Below are positions 23,779 through 35,599 of a DNA stretch of 64,000 bases, piece after piece. Numbering within the stretch: the first letter of the stretch is position 1; every line of letters starts with the position of its first letter. Under the pieces are notes generated by a model that ran no database searches, was not told where the DNA came from, and saw nothing but the letters and a program-made list of their open reading frames with translations. The stretch is taken from positions 3,032,501 through 3,096,500 of the forward strand of contig OZ026557.1 in the NCBI GenBank assembly GCA_964020155.1, given 5' to 3'. Both the position numbers and the translations under genes were made by a program. This DNA is from Chondrilla cf. caribensis (Eukaryota > Porifera > Demospongiae > Chondrillida > Chondrillidae).

Positions 23779-23812
23779 AATGATAATAATAATAATAATA
23801 ATAATAATAATA
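23779..23812. repeat. (TAA)n tract at the 3' end of E4
   Basis: About ten TAA units, followed by the duplicated unit-D flank 'AGCCATTGCAATCCACTGACATCAA'-type sequence, mirrored at 35180-35215. Confidence 0.9.
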
Positions 23813-24207
23813 GCCATTGCAATCCACTGACATCAAATACATTCCTTCTGGTCAATTTACATTCAAAATACTGTCACTGAGGAACTTTGTACATGGATTT
23901 GTGCTGAATATGTACAAGTACGCAAATAGATCACGATCAATTGTACTATAATCACAGTAAAGTCACTTTGATAACAAGACTGGACAATATGATCTTCATC
24001 AGCTGTATATATATAATAAATTACATGCAGCACTAATGAATGCAAATGTCAACTGCTCTTGAGGTGTGTGCTTGCACACATGAATGTATGGGAATTACCG
24101 CGTATCTGTATTCATGATATGATAAGGATTCATTGCTGTGTGAGTATCCATGAGTAACGAGAGTTGTTGAGCGTAATCACAGCCAATAATTCAATAAATA
24201 AAACACA

Positions 24208-24345
24208 GGACGTTTTGATCCATAGATCTTCTTCAGCTGTATACAAAACTTAGTATGCGAACTCATTAAATACTAAGAGGGTGACAGGTGTGAGGCGGGA
24301 AAGGATGTAAAGAAGATCTGCGGATCGAAACGTATGAGTACTATT
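24208..24345 (-). repeat. Hammerhead-like retroelement terminus (left-arm copy)
   Basis: Minus-strand reading gives ACAGCTGAAGAAGATC, then GGATCAAAACGTCCTGTG. An inverted partner ends in GGATCGAAACGT. It is the mirror of 34680-34811, where the motif is better preserved. Confidence 0.4.
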
Positions 24346-24986
24346 CCGGTGTCTGGCATCTTGTATCATGCACCTAAACATTTTCGCACCTACGCCTATT
24401 CATTGTCAATGAACATGTACAAGAAAATCAACATCAGTTGAATGAGTCCATATCATTACGTCTTCAAAGATTGCACAATTTTTAATTCGCTATTTATAAT
24501 ACAGTGGAGCCTCAAAATGTCTAATCTCTCTGTAGACCCTCTAATGTTCAAAATATTTGTTAACCGTTGTACTAATCAGAGTCAGTATTCTAAACAAGAG
24601 ATTGCTGGGAGAAAGATACCATAATTGGTAATATGCCTTTGCATTGAGTGTGCACTATATTATGCTCTGCAATCCTGGCGTGTTATAAGATTAATCCAAT
24701 AGTGGTCCGGACCATGCATTATTTTTGTTATATTTAAATTAACAAACTGGAGAGTTTTGATTTCAATCCATTCCAATTGCAATCAATGTAAAATAAATAT
24801 ATACCTGTGATTTCAAATATTATGGAAATACAATATCTGAATAAATTCTTAATCTAACTTCAAAGCTATTGTTTTAACTGATTACCTATGTAATATCAAA
24901 TAATAAATATATAATAAATAGGTTTGCTCATAATTTTGACTTTGGAATAGAATTAATAACGGGATCAGTATAGATAATTAGCAAAG

Positions 24987-25890
24987 TTATTCACATCCGA
25001 GAGGTCCAGTAGTACTTGTGAACCACCAGTCATTGCCACTAGGTCCTTCACCAATGAGTCTTTTAATGCTGTTAGCAACATACTGGGCCTCGCACTTGAA
25101 ATCATGTAATTGCTTTCGTAGGTCAGAGTTTACAGGACCGGTGTATTCAGTCTGTCTACCATTGCACACAAGTCCAGGAATGCTAGGCCTTGTCCTGCAC
25201 CCAGCAACCACCTATGTATACAGAATCACAATGCAACCAATGAACATAAGCACTAATGGATGGTCTAAGCACTCACAAGAGGAGAATACCAGTTCATCGA
25301 GTACCCCAGTGAAACGTATTTGAATATCCCTCCATAAACATTGAAACAGGGATGTTCAATACTGTTTCACTAGTGTTTTATTCCAAATAAAACTGCCATT
25401 CTCCTAACATGACTGTTGTATTGATAGTATATAGATCATGCTATAGTGGATAACTAATGTATTTATTCACCATTTCCTGCACTGTATTTCCAAGAACAGC
25501 AAGTTTGGAGGTGGTGTCCAGCCTCAATCTTTCATCCTCTAAAGTAGTGCATGTACTGGGATCGATGTTCTGTCCATGTCGGATGACAGTAGATATCCTA
25601 GTTGGGAAATGTGTTTGTACTTCCTCCAGTACTTCATTAAAATCATACGGGTCATTGGTGGGAAGGGGGATAATATCTGGACACTTTGCAGTGATGTTGA
25701 TGTGTTTGTCCAGGTCCTTGGCTGCTCTGCAAATTCGTCTGATACTTTCCAACAAAGTGCTGTTAATATGGGTATAGTTCAGAGTATGGTTCACACAAGG
25801 GGTAGCTGTGGCCTCTCTCTTCTCTATGGGCCCTCCAAGTGATGCTCCTATGACACAGGCAAGGAGTACTGCTGTAGAGGCAAATATCAT
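24987..25890 (-). CDS. Gene D: secreted 8-Cys family protein, type II (two exons)
   Basis: Exon 1 is 25890-25471 (140 codons) and exon 2 is 25211-24987 (74 codons plus stop). The phase-0 intron is 259 bp, the same length as in C and E. Signal peptide, PIEKR, NHT/NST/NIT sequons and all eight cysteines are conserved. Exon 2 carries a longer loop (RQTEYTGPVNS) and the DWWF variant of the DWYF motif. The frame stays open 46 codons upstream of the chosen ATG, but that stretch crosses the TATA box and leader, so the conserved ATG at 25888-25890 is preferred. It is the mirror partner of gene E. Confidence 0.83.
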
Positions 25891-25987
25891 TCTCTTGGTA
25901 TTGGATTGAACCTCTGTTTTTTTCTTGACAATCTTCACTGTATTTGAATTCACTGCTGCTCTTGTTGCTTTTGCTACTGACTGTGCC

Positions 25988-25995
25988 TTTTTATA
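25988..25995 (-). promoter_or_regulatory. TATA box of gene D
   Basis: TATAAAAA on the minus strand, about 100 bp before the ATG, in the type II context (CACTATAAAAAGGCACAGTC). Confidence 0.7.
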
Positions 25996-26344
25996 GTGTG
26001 AAGATCTCAAGTTGTACAAATAGATCATACATGATGATATATGAGATGAATGTATTCTCTGAAGTTCAGAAGAAAAACTGATATCACTGTTCGTATGTAT
26101 TCACCATTACATAAGGTAGCCTCAACAGGAACACCCTCTATTTGATGTTATCGAGACTTGATGACTTGCAAGCAAAGTACACAATTGCCATCAAAGACCT
26201 GGAAAGTTGGTCACACGTAGTACTGTGATTCACTATGACTTCATGTATTCCCAACAACAGCTGCTGTAGTAGACTTACCTTCCTTCAGTGATCAACTGTG
26301 TTATTTTATTTATGCATCAACTGTGGAGATATATAGTCCTTTGA

Positions 26345-26425
26345 TCCAATGAACGGCACCAAACTGATAAAATACCTGTCATGATCCCTTCCTTCTCCTA
26401 TGAGAATTTGCTCATCACTTCATCA
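26345..26425 (-). pseudogene. Relic of family exon 2 upstream of gene D
   Basis: Minus-strand ATTCTCATAGGAGAAGGAAG, GGGATCATGACAGGTATTTT and GGTGCCGTTCATTGGATC match the end of type I exon 2, with indels. No open frame. Confidence 0.7.
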
Positions 26426-27566
26426 CATTGACAGGTGATATACATGCAAATGAATGTAAGACTTAGTATAAATTGATCACCAAGTTACTCAACTTTCTAT
26501 TATATGGTTTGGTTATGTTGGTTGAGGACATCAAAGTGACTTTGCTGCGATTAGAGTATTACATGTATAGATTGTAACATTAATGGGTACACATGAGCCT
26601 TTATTGCATCTATCTATCAATGTATTTCATCTTGATCTAATTAATTACTTGTTTTATCTTAAGTATGAATCCATGCACAAAATACATAAGCGAACAACTT
26701 TGAATGTAAATTGGCAAGATTGAATATATTTAACATAGATTTCAACTTAAATGAATGTCTTTTCACTTGACACTTTTAATCCTGCATGGAAGTTTGAATC
26801 AAATTCAAATCATTACTTATTCCAAGAAATGGACAGCATTTTAGGGATTCAGCATCACTACAACTTACTCTGCCATAATGACACTATGTCACTCTACACT
26901 CAATTTCATTCCCACAATTACAATCACGTTTCACATAATTGATCATGAGTATACTCAAGAGACCAACATTGTTCTCACATTATATACGTTATATTCCAAT
27001 CACATCCACCATTACTTCACATTTTCCCGTACTCCATTTCATCTGTCTGGCTGTAAGGCAGTGTAATAATAACAATAATAATAAATTAGCGTTTATCTTA
27101 ATAAGTATGAATCAACGCACAAGTTTCCTAGGTGAACAGCTTTGATTGAATGTACTTAATGTCAGTGGATTGCAATGGCCATGAATAACATTAATCATAG
27201 AAACAATGTTGTACTTTAGAGTATGATCAATTGTGTGAATGAGATTGAGTGTAGTGTGATAAAGTCATCACAACTGAGTGAGTTGTAATGACGCATCATC
27301 CCCATATGTTGTCGATTTCTTGGAATAAATGACGATGTGGTGTGAAGCCAGATTGTATGTCAAGCTTCAACTGACAGTAAGGCTCCAGGGTCAACAATGT
27401 CAAGTGAAAGATATTCCTTAGAGTCAACATCATGTAGTTGTGAACCACACAACATTACATCATCAAAATAGCACTTACACGAAATCCACAGTTCATAACT
27501 TTGCTATGTTTTTGACTGTACATACTAAAGTGAATTTGGTTCCTGAGTCCAAGTGACATAAACACT

Positions 27567-27720
27567 ATGACACGATTCTAGGCTCCAGGACGCAAGTTCA
27601 AATCCTCCAAAGGATGTTTTTTTCTCACTTCCTGGTGGTTAGTTGCAATGCTCTCTACAAAGAACCATAGGGGGCTCACGGCTGACCTCCCAGCTAGAAT
27701 AGTGTCTTCTGCATTTTTGG
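27567..27720 (+). mobile_element. 5'-truncated tRNA-derived SINE (left-arm copy)
   Basis: Retains the B-box-like AAGTTCAAATCC at 27594-27605 and the body ending GACCTCCCAGCTAGAA. The A-box region present at 31451-31462 in the mirrored copy is lost here. Confidence 0.55.
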
Positions 27721-28048
27721 AATGACGCAAGTATACAGTCTCTGTGGGAAGATCATTACTAAGTTAATTCTATAACATTAATTTCAGCCAATGATATCAT
27801 GTTAACAAAGTTTTTTTCCTATAGAAGGGGTAATCATCACATTAAACCTTCAAAGATACTGAATGAAGCATATTGATTCAAATTTCCACATTCATCATGA
27901 CATTATCATGATCATAATATTTCAGACACTTTCTATCAATGTAAGTAAATGCAAAGATATCACACGGTGATACTTGGTTATGTTCACCATGTTATATTCC
28001 CATTGCCGCAATATATACCCAAGAATCAAGATGAATGTCTGCTGCTTG

Positions 28049-28095
28049 AGCATAATATGTATAACAATACGATGTATTGTTATACATATTATGCT
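28049..28095. repeat. Perfect 22-bp-stem hairpin with 3-bp loop
   Basis: Arms 28049-28070 and 28074-28095 around GAT. In the right arm only the first half (30437 onward) is present, followed by ~570 bp missing here. Confidence 0.85.
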
Positions 28096-28433
28096 AAGTC
28101 ATTGAAGTGAATATCCTATTAGTAGATGAACGATGTTTGCACATAATATACAATCAAATATGAATATTTGTTTAGGAAGGTTCATTACTGTGGCTTCTTC
28201 AGTCACTATGTCTATCTTGATGAAGTGAGTGAAGTAAGGCTGTGAATTCATATTAGTGCTATCATGTGTACACAATTATTTTACAATAACATAAGACAGA
28301 TTCAACAGGAATCCCCTCTACCCCATGACATCCAGATGTGAATTCTTGTGTACCAAGGTCAGTCAGACCACTTAATCTCATATCCTGCTGAGGTTGATTA
28401 TATGTTCCAAGAAATAGATGTTATCATGCGTGG

Positions 28434-30099
28434 ACGCATACAGATAAAATAATAATGATAACACTTTACATATTAACTTGGTGATTTACCTTGTATAAAT
28501 TAAAGCCATATATATAATGCACCAAATTACATCATCTTACTTTGATGTATTGCATGCATTCATAAGATGTACTTCTTTGGATCCTCCACTTGCATGCGTG
28601 CAGACACATGATAAAAACAGAAATGATTCAAATCTCACAATCCTCTTTGTCTGGAGGCATTTACACATGCAGATTAATTCCTCTTTAAATGATCGAATGT
28701 CCCATAGGAAGCTTCACTGGAAAATCTTGGGTAAAATGATTTTGTCTCATAAGGTGGTTCATGTGCGTAAAGATGTAAGCCACAACTGATCACAAGAGAT
28801 CTAGCTATTTAACAAGAGCAACAACCTGGAAATGAGCTAATTTTGCAACAAAATATATGGGTGAATATTGATAACCCCAACAGGTTTCACTCAAATTAAT
28901 ACTATTACTACTTTATCATCACAATATGGAGATTTGTTTTGGAACAGGAATGTGACTAGAACAAGAGTCACTGTGACTTTACTTAGGTATTAAGTTAGCT
29001 TGTGCAACTAGCCATGCCTACCTCAACATAAGAATATATGGTGCAAATACTTAGTAACTACCTGGGTTATTAGCGAGTACACTCAACTCGGTCCTTAGCT
29101 TATGTACACTGTGTCAAACAGAACTGATAGTTATTACCTTTCATAAGAAGTACAGGTTTGGTGTGCTCTTCAAGGTCTCAATGTACAAGTTCAATTATCC
29201 ATGTAAACTATACACCCAAGAATCAAGATGAACATCTGTTGTATGAGCAAAAACGGATGTAGATATGCACCGTATACATCATGAATGATGCATAAGTGCT
29301 GGTTCATATTACACATTGAAATATACAATACTGCCCTTATGACATAAGATGTGATGGCGCTAGTACCCTATACGTCATTATGTACAATACTCATACTGCA
29401 TATTATGTTCAAAGTTCAATCACCAGCAAGGTAATAGCTGAAATCTCTTTCACAGATGAAAATAATTTTGCTTCATAGTTTCGAGAAAAAAGCCTTAGAA
29501 ATAACAATACCGCATCTTACAATAATATGTACACATGATGTCCATATTCGAAGAAATGACATACGTACCTGAATCAAATAAATATTATGTGCAAAATATT
29601 GATTGATTTCATAAAGTTGAACAGATAATTGTCTCCGTTGCAAATAGCAACTTTCTTCCTGATTAAATCACCCCCTAATAACAATATGCTATGATATGTA
29701 AAATGATAACCACAATGATACGTATTACTGATCATCTCTCTTCTTGAATGGGGATTTCGGACTGCGAAGTTTCCAACTGTTGTTGGGAAAATCCTTTCAG
29801 GTTCAGGAGCATTTAAAAATGCAGTCTGGTGAAGAGTTCTTCATCTGGACATTTCAACCCTGTGGGTTGTCTTCAGCATCCAGACGTCAATCCTTGCAGA
29901 CCAAAGTCAGTGAGACTATTCGGGTATATGCCTGGTAAGGTAGTCAATGATGGCATATAGCCGAATAGTCTCACTGACTTTGGTCTGCAAGGATTAATTG
30001 ACATCTGGATAACATCAAGTACACAGGATTTCTGATTCCTGGTAAAGATTTGTGAGCTAAACAATTTTTCTCATACCTGACTTAAGTATATACCTCCCA
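28434..30099. other. Spacer between arms of inverted repeat 2
   Basis: No supported gene. 28620-29045 is the inverted copy of 10440-10870. The 90-codon open frame at 28517 lies in that repeat and has no recognisable feature. A long foldback sits at 29880-30008. Confidence 0.6.
29880..30008. repeat. Long foldback in the centre of inverted repeat 2
   Basis: Arms 29880-29932 and 29952-30008 are complementary apart from a 4-bp indel and a few mismatches, with a ~19-bp loop. Confidence 0.8.
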
Positions 30100-31299
30100 A
30101 TGCATGATAACATCTATTTCTTGGAACATATAATCAACCTCAGCAGGATATGAGATTAAGTGGTCTGACTGACCTTGGTACACAAGAATTCACATCTGGA
30201 TGTCATGGGGTAGAGGGGATTCCTGTTGAATCTGTCTTATGTTATTGTAAAATAATTGTGTACACATGATAGCACTAATATGAATTCACAGCCTTACTTC
30301 ACTCACTTCATCAAGATAGACATAGTGACTGAAGAAGCCACAGTAATGAACCTTCCTAAACAAATATTCATATTTGATTGTATATTATGTGCAAACATTG
30401 TTCATCTACAAATAGGATATTCACTTCAATGACTTAGCATAATATGTATAACAATACGATGTATGGTAATAGTTCCATAAGCCGCACAGCATCAATGTGA
30501 CAGATGTTGTATATGCCTGGAATGTGATATATAGCTGCTTCATTACAGAGATATTATCAAAGTACTCACAATGCTTATGGTCAAACTTGGATGGTAGCAA
30601 CAGCTGTGTCACGTACGTACATGGTGACATAACAATTAAAACACATGCACATTTTTGTTCTTAGACTAATAGGTTATTTGTGACATGACCAGTTTGCTAG
30701 CTCAAAAAGTCCACAGGTTTCTTCATGAATACCAGAGAAAACATCAGGTAAGTTATATCATCATCTATGCTCACAGAAATAAACTAAAACTTGTGCAACA
30801 CTCAAGATTATATAGGGTGTAGCATCTGCATTTGGATTCAGATTTCAAATCATATTTTTAATGTGCTTTCAGCCTTCAAAAGGCTTATTTTCAAGGCACA
30901 CACAAAAGCACAGATCAATATATCAATACAACAAAGGAAATTAATCATTATTTATATAATAATATTATCACCCCTACCAGGATTCAGAACTCATCAGCTA
31001 ACTGTATCCCCAAACATCCCTTCCCTCTCAAGCAGCAGACATTCATCTTGATTCTTGGGTATATATTGCGGCAATGGGAATACAACTTGGTGAACATAGC
31101 CAAGTATCACCGTGTAATATTTTGCATTCACTTACATTGATAGAAAGTGTCTGAAATATTACGATCATGATAATGTCGTGATGAATGTGGAAATTTGAAT
31201 CAATATGCTTCATTCAGTATCCTTGATAGGTTTAATGTGATGATTACCCCTTCTATGTGAAAAAACATTGTTAACATGATATCATTGGCTGAAATCAAT

Positions 31300-31472
31300 G
31301 TTCTAGCTGGGAGGTCAGCTGTGAGTCCCAAAGCTCCCCCCTCCATGGTTCTTTGTAGAGAGCATTGCAACTAACCACTAAAAGTGAGAAAAAACCCATT
31401 CTTTGGAGGATTTGAATTCGTGGCCTGGAACCTAGAATTGTGTCACGTGACCACCCCGCCACCGCGACCTAT
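31300..31472 (-). mobile_element. tRNA-derived SINE
   Basis: On the minus strand an A-box-like GTGGCGGGGTGG (31462-31451) is followed about 32 bp later by a B-box-like GAATTCAAATCC (31419-31408), as in RNA polymerase III promoters of tRNA-derived SINEs. A unique body follows to about 31300. It lies within the repeat-2 arm and is paired with the truncated copy at 27567. Confidence 0.6.
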
Positions 31473-32604
31473 CTTGTACACAATAAAACATAGCAAAGTT
31501 ATGAATTATTGTGGATTTCATGTAAGTGCTATTTTGATGATGTCGTAATGTTGTGTGGTTCACAACTACATGATGTTGACTCTAAGGAATATCTTTCACT
31601 TGACATTGTTGACCCTGGAGCCTTACTGTCAGTTGAAGCTTAACAAACAATCTGGCTTCACACCACATCGTCATTTATTCCAAGAAATAGACAACATATG
31701 GGGGATGATGCGTCATTACAACTTACTCAGTTGTGATGACTTTATCACTGACACTACACTCAATCTCATTCACACAATTGCAATCTATTTCTATATAATT
31801 GATCATACTCCAAAGTACAACATTGTTTCTATGATTAATGTTATTCATAGCCATTGCAATTCACTGACATCAAGTACATTCAATCAAAGCTGTTCACCTT
31901 GGAAACTTGTGCATTGATTCATACTTATTAAGATAAATGCTAGTTTATTATTATTATTATTACACTGCTTTACAACCAGACAGATGAAATGGAGTACGGG
32001 AAAATGTGAAGTAATGGTGGATGTGGTTGGTATATAACATATATAATGTGAGAAACAATGTTGGTCTCTTGAGTATACTCATGATCAATTATGTGAAACG
32101 TGATTGTAATTGTGGGAATGAAATTGAGTGTAGAGTGACATAGTATCATTATGGCAGAGTAAGTTGTAGTGATGCTGAATCCTTAAAATGCTGCCCATTT
32201 CTTGGAATAAGTAATAATTTGGTGTTAAAGAAGATTGTTTGCTCCAAATGACCATTCAAACTTCTATGTAGGGTCAAAAGTGTCAAGTGAAAGATATTCA
32301 TTTGAGTTGAAATCTATGTTTAATGTATTCAATCTTGCCAATTCACATTCAAAGATGTTCGCTTATGTATTTTGTGCTTGGATTCATACTTAAGATAGAT
32401 CAAGATGAAATACATAGACAGATGCAATAAAGGCTCATGTGTATCCATTAATGTTACAATCTATACATGTAATACTCTAATCACAGCAAGGTCACTTTGA
32501 TGTCCTCAACCAACATAACCAAACCATATAATAGAAAGTTGAGTAACTTGGTGATCAATTTATACTAAGTCTTACATTCATTTGCATGTATATCACCTGT
32601 CAAT

Positions 32605-32690
32605 GTGATGAAGTGATGAGCATATTCTCATAGGAGAAGGAAGGGATCATGATGGATATTTTTATCAGTTTGGTGCCGTTCATTGGGTCA
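32605..32690 (+). pseudogene. Relic of family exon 2 upstream of gene E
   Basis: ATTCTCATAGGAGAAGGAAG, GGGATCATGATGGATATTTT and GGTGCCGTTCATTGGGTC match the end of type I exon 2 with indels. Mirror of the relic at 26345. Confidence 0.7.
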
Positions 32691-33035
32691 AAGGACTATA
32701 TATCTCCACATCTGAAGCATAACAATATAACACAGTTGATCACTGAAGGGAGGTAAGTCTACTACAGCAGCTGTTGTTGGGAATACATGAAGTCATTGTG
32801 AATCACAGTACTACGTGTGACCAACTTTCCAGGTATTTGATGGCAATTGTGTACTTTGCTTGCAAGTCATCAAGTCTCGATAACATCAAGTAGAGGGTGT
32901 TCCTGTTGAGGCTACCTTATGTAATGGTGAATACGTACGAACAGTGATATCAGTTTTTCTTCTGAACCTCAGAGAATACATTCATCACATATATCATCAT
33001 GTATGATCTATTTGTACAACTTGAGATCTTCACAC

Positions 33036-33044
33036 TATAAAAAG
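33036..33044 (+). promoter_or_regulatory. TATA box of gene E
   Basis: TATAAAAAG 106 bp before the ATG, in the same context as C and D. Confidence 0.7.
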
Positions 33045-33141
33045 GCACAGTCAGTAGCAAAAGCAACAAGAGCAGCAGTGAATTCAAATACAGTAAAGAT
33101 TGTCAAGAAAAAAAACAGAGGTTCAATCCAATACCAAGAGA

Positions 33142-34030
33142 ATGATAGTTATCTCTACAGCAGTACTCCTTGCCTGTGTCCTAGGAGCATCACTTGGAGG
33201 GCCCATAGAGAAGAGAGAGGCCACAGCTACCCCTTGTGTGAACCATACTCTGAACTATACCCATATTAACAGCACTTTGTTGGAAAGTATCAGACGAATT
33301 TGCAGAGCAGCCAAGGACCTGGACAAACACATCACTGCAAAGTGTCCAAATACTCCCACCAATGACCCGGACCCGTATGAGAATTTTGATGAAGTACTGG
33401 GGGAAGTACAAACAAATTACCCATCTGAGATATCTACTGTCATCCGACATGGACAGAACATCGATCCCAGTACATGCACTACTTTAGAGGATGAAAGGTT
33501 GAGGCTGGACATCACCTCCAAACTTGCTGTTCTTGGAAATACAGTGCAGGAAATGGTGAATAAATACATTAGTTATCCACTATAGCATGATCTATATACT
33601 ATCAATACAACAGTCATGTTAGGAGAATGGCAGTTTTATTTGGAATAAAACACTAGTGAAACAGTATTGAACATCCCTGTTTCAATGTTTATGGAGGGAT
33701 ATTCAACAAAGTTTCACTGGGGTACTCGATGAACTGGTATTCTCCTCTTGTGAGTGCTTAGACCATCCATTAGTGCTTATGTTCATTGGTTGCAATGTGA
33801 TTCTGTATACATAGGTGGTTGCTAGGTGCAGGACAAGGCCTGGACTTGCGTGCAATGGTAGACTGACTGGAACCACCAGTCCTGTAAACTCTGACCCTCG
33901 AAAGCAATTACATGATTTCAAGTGCGAGGCCCAGTATGTTGCTAACAGCATTAAAAGCCTCATTGGAGAAGGACCTCATGGTAATGACTGGTGGTTCACA
34001 AGTACTACTGGACCTCTCGGATGTGAATAA
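33142..34030 (+). CDS. Gene E: secreted 8-Cys family protein, type II (two exons)
   Basis: Exon 1 is 33142-33555 (138 codons) and exon 2 is 33815-34030 (71 codons plus stop), with a 259-bp phase-0 intron (GTGAAT...ATACATAG). The signal peptide begins IVISTAVLLACVLG. The eight cysteines are kept, but the segment after the second helix is shortened (HITAKCPNTPTNDPDPYE), which removes the NIT sequon present in C and D. Exon 2 begins VVARC where C and D have VVAGC, and has a compact PGLACNG loop. Differences from D are in-frame, so the gene looks functional. An open frame extends upstream of the ATG but runs through leader and is not favoured. Confidence 0.83.
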
Positions 34031-34679
34031 CTTTGCTGATTATCTATACTGATCCCGTTATTAATTATATTCCAAAGTCAAAATTATGAGCAAACCTATT
34101 TATTATATATTTATTATTTGATATTACATAGGTACTAATCAGTTAAAACAATAGCTTTGAAGTTAGATTAAGAATTTATTCAGATATTGTATTTCCATAA
34201 TATTTGAAATCACAGGTATATATTTATTTTACATTGATTGCAATTGGAATGCATTGAAATGGAAACTCTCCAGTTTGTTAATTTAAATATAACAAAATGC
34301 ATGGTCCGGACCACTATTGGATTAATCTTATAACACACCAGGATTGCAGAGCATAATATAGTGCACACTCAATGCAAAGGCATATTACCAATTACGGTAT
34401 CTTTCTCCCAGCAATCTCTTGTTTAGAATACTGACTCTAATTAGTACAACGGTTAACAAATATTTTGAACATTAGAGGGTCTACAGAGAGATTAGACATT
34501 TTGAGGCTCCACTGTACTATAAATAGCGAATTAAAAATTGCGCAATCTTTGAAGACTTAATGATATGGACTCATTCAACTGATGTTGATTTTCTTGTACA
34601 TGTTCATTGACAATGAATAGGCGTAGGTGCAAAAATGTTTAGGTGCATGATACAAGATGCCAGACACCAGAATAGTACT

Positions 34680-34811
34680 CACACGTTTCGATCCGTAGAT
34701 CTTCTTTACATCCTTTCCCGCCTCACACCTGTCACCCTCTTAGTATTTAATGAGTTCGCATGCTAAGTTTTGTATACAGCTGAAGAAGATCTACAGATCG
34801 AAACGTCCTGT
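34680..34811 (+). repeat. Hammerhead-like retroelement terminus (right-arm copy)
   Basis: At 34777-34811: ACAG, CTGAAGA, a GATC/GATC stem with a TACA loop, GAAAC, GTC, CTGT. This order (stem I half, CUGANGA, stem II, GAAA, short stem III, cleavage triplet, stem I half) resembles a minimal hammerhead. An extra A precedes stem II. An inverted copy lacking the CUGA part lies at 34680-34715. A related CTGATGAAGATC is at 35014. Confidence 0.4.
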
Positions 34812-35215
34812 GTTTTATTTATTGAATTATTGGCTGTGATTACGCTCAACAACTCTCGTTACTTATGGATACTCGCACAGCAATGAATCCCTATCATATC
34901 ATGAATACAGATACGTGGTAATCCCCAAACATTCATGTGTGCAAGCACACACCTCAAGAGCAGTTGACATTTGCATTCATTAGTGCTGCATGTAATTTAT
35001 TATATATATACAGCTGATGAAGATCATATTGTCCAGTCTTGTTATCAAAGTGACTTTACTGTGATTATAGTACAATTGATCGTGATCTATTTGCGTACTT
35101 GTATATATTCAGCACAAATCCATGTACAAAGTTCCTCAGTGACAGTATTTTGAATGTAAATTGACCAGAAGGAATGTATTTGATGTCAGTGGATTGCAAT
35201 GGCCATAAATAGTAT

Positions 35216-35474
35216 TATTATTTTATTATTATTATTATCATTATTATTATAATAAAAATAATGATAAGTAATGACATTACTACATTATTACACACGTACA
35301 TACAATCAAATAAAATACACATAAATTGTGCATATAATACATGTATTGTACAATTAAATGAAATAGGTATAATAATAATAATTACAATAATAATAACAAT
35401 AAATAATAGAAAAAATTACATTAAATTAAATCAGTGGGGTGTCCAACATCATTGTACCCAAAATGACCATGGAA

Positions 35475-35509
<35 letters not shown>

Positions 35510-35599
35510 GATGTGTGGTGATGATATAAAATAATGATAAGTAATGAAATAATTATTACACTCATATTTACAAATATATGTATATTATATATTTCATTA
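35216..35599 (-). mobile_element. Nested 3' ends of TAA-associated elements
   Basis: Two minus-strand element tails lie here: about 35255-35420 (probably the original tail of E5) and 35510-35590. Each has the ATAATGATAAGTAATGA block on the plus strand, and they are separated by an (ATT)n tract at 35476-35510. 35421-35475 is unidentified. Confidence 0.6.

Larger units (their letters stand above)
18490..28433 (+). repeat. Left arm of giant inverted repeat 2 (contains gene D)
   Basis: The reverse complement of this arm is found from 30100 outward to about 43155, in mirrored order. Pairs include CCAAGAAATAGATGTTATCA (28410-28432 versus 30103-30127), gene D versus E, element E4 versus E5, and the 18.5-19.1 kb block versus 42.55-43.15 kb. 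Elements E0 and E1 are insertions specific to this arm. Confidence 0.75.

Noticed and set aside
25441..26028. N-terminal 46-residue extension of gene D (and 14-46 residues in E)
   Set aside because: The extension translates the promoter and leader; other family members have stops or different frames there, and the signal peptide begins at the conserved ATG.
28517..28789. 90-codon frame in the spacer of inverted repeat 2
   Set aside because: It lies in the 10.4/28.6-kb repeat; the copy at 10.7-10.9 kb does not keep the frame open.
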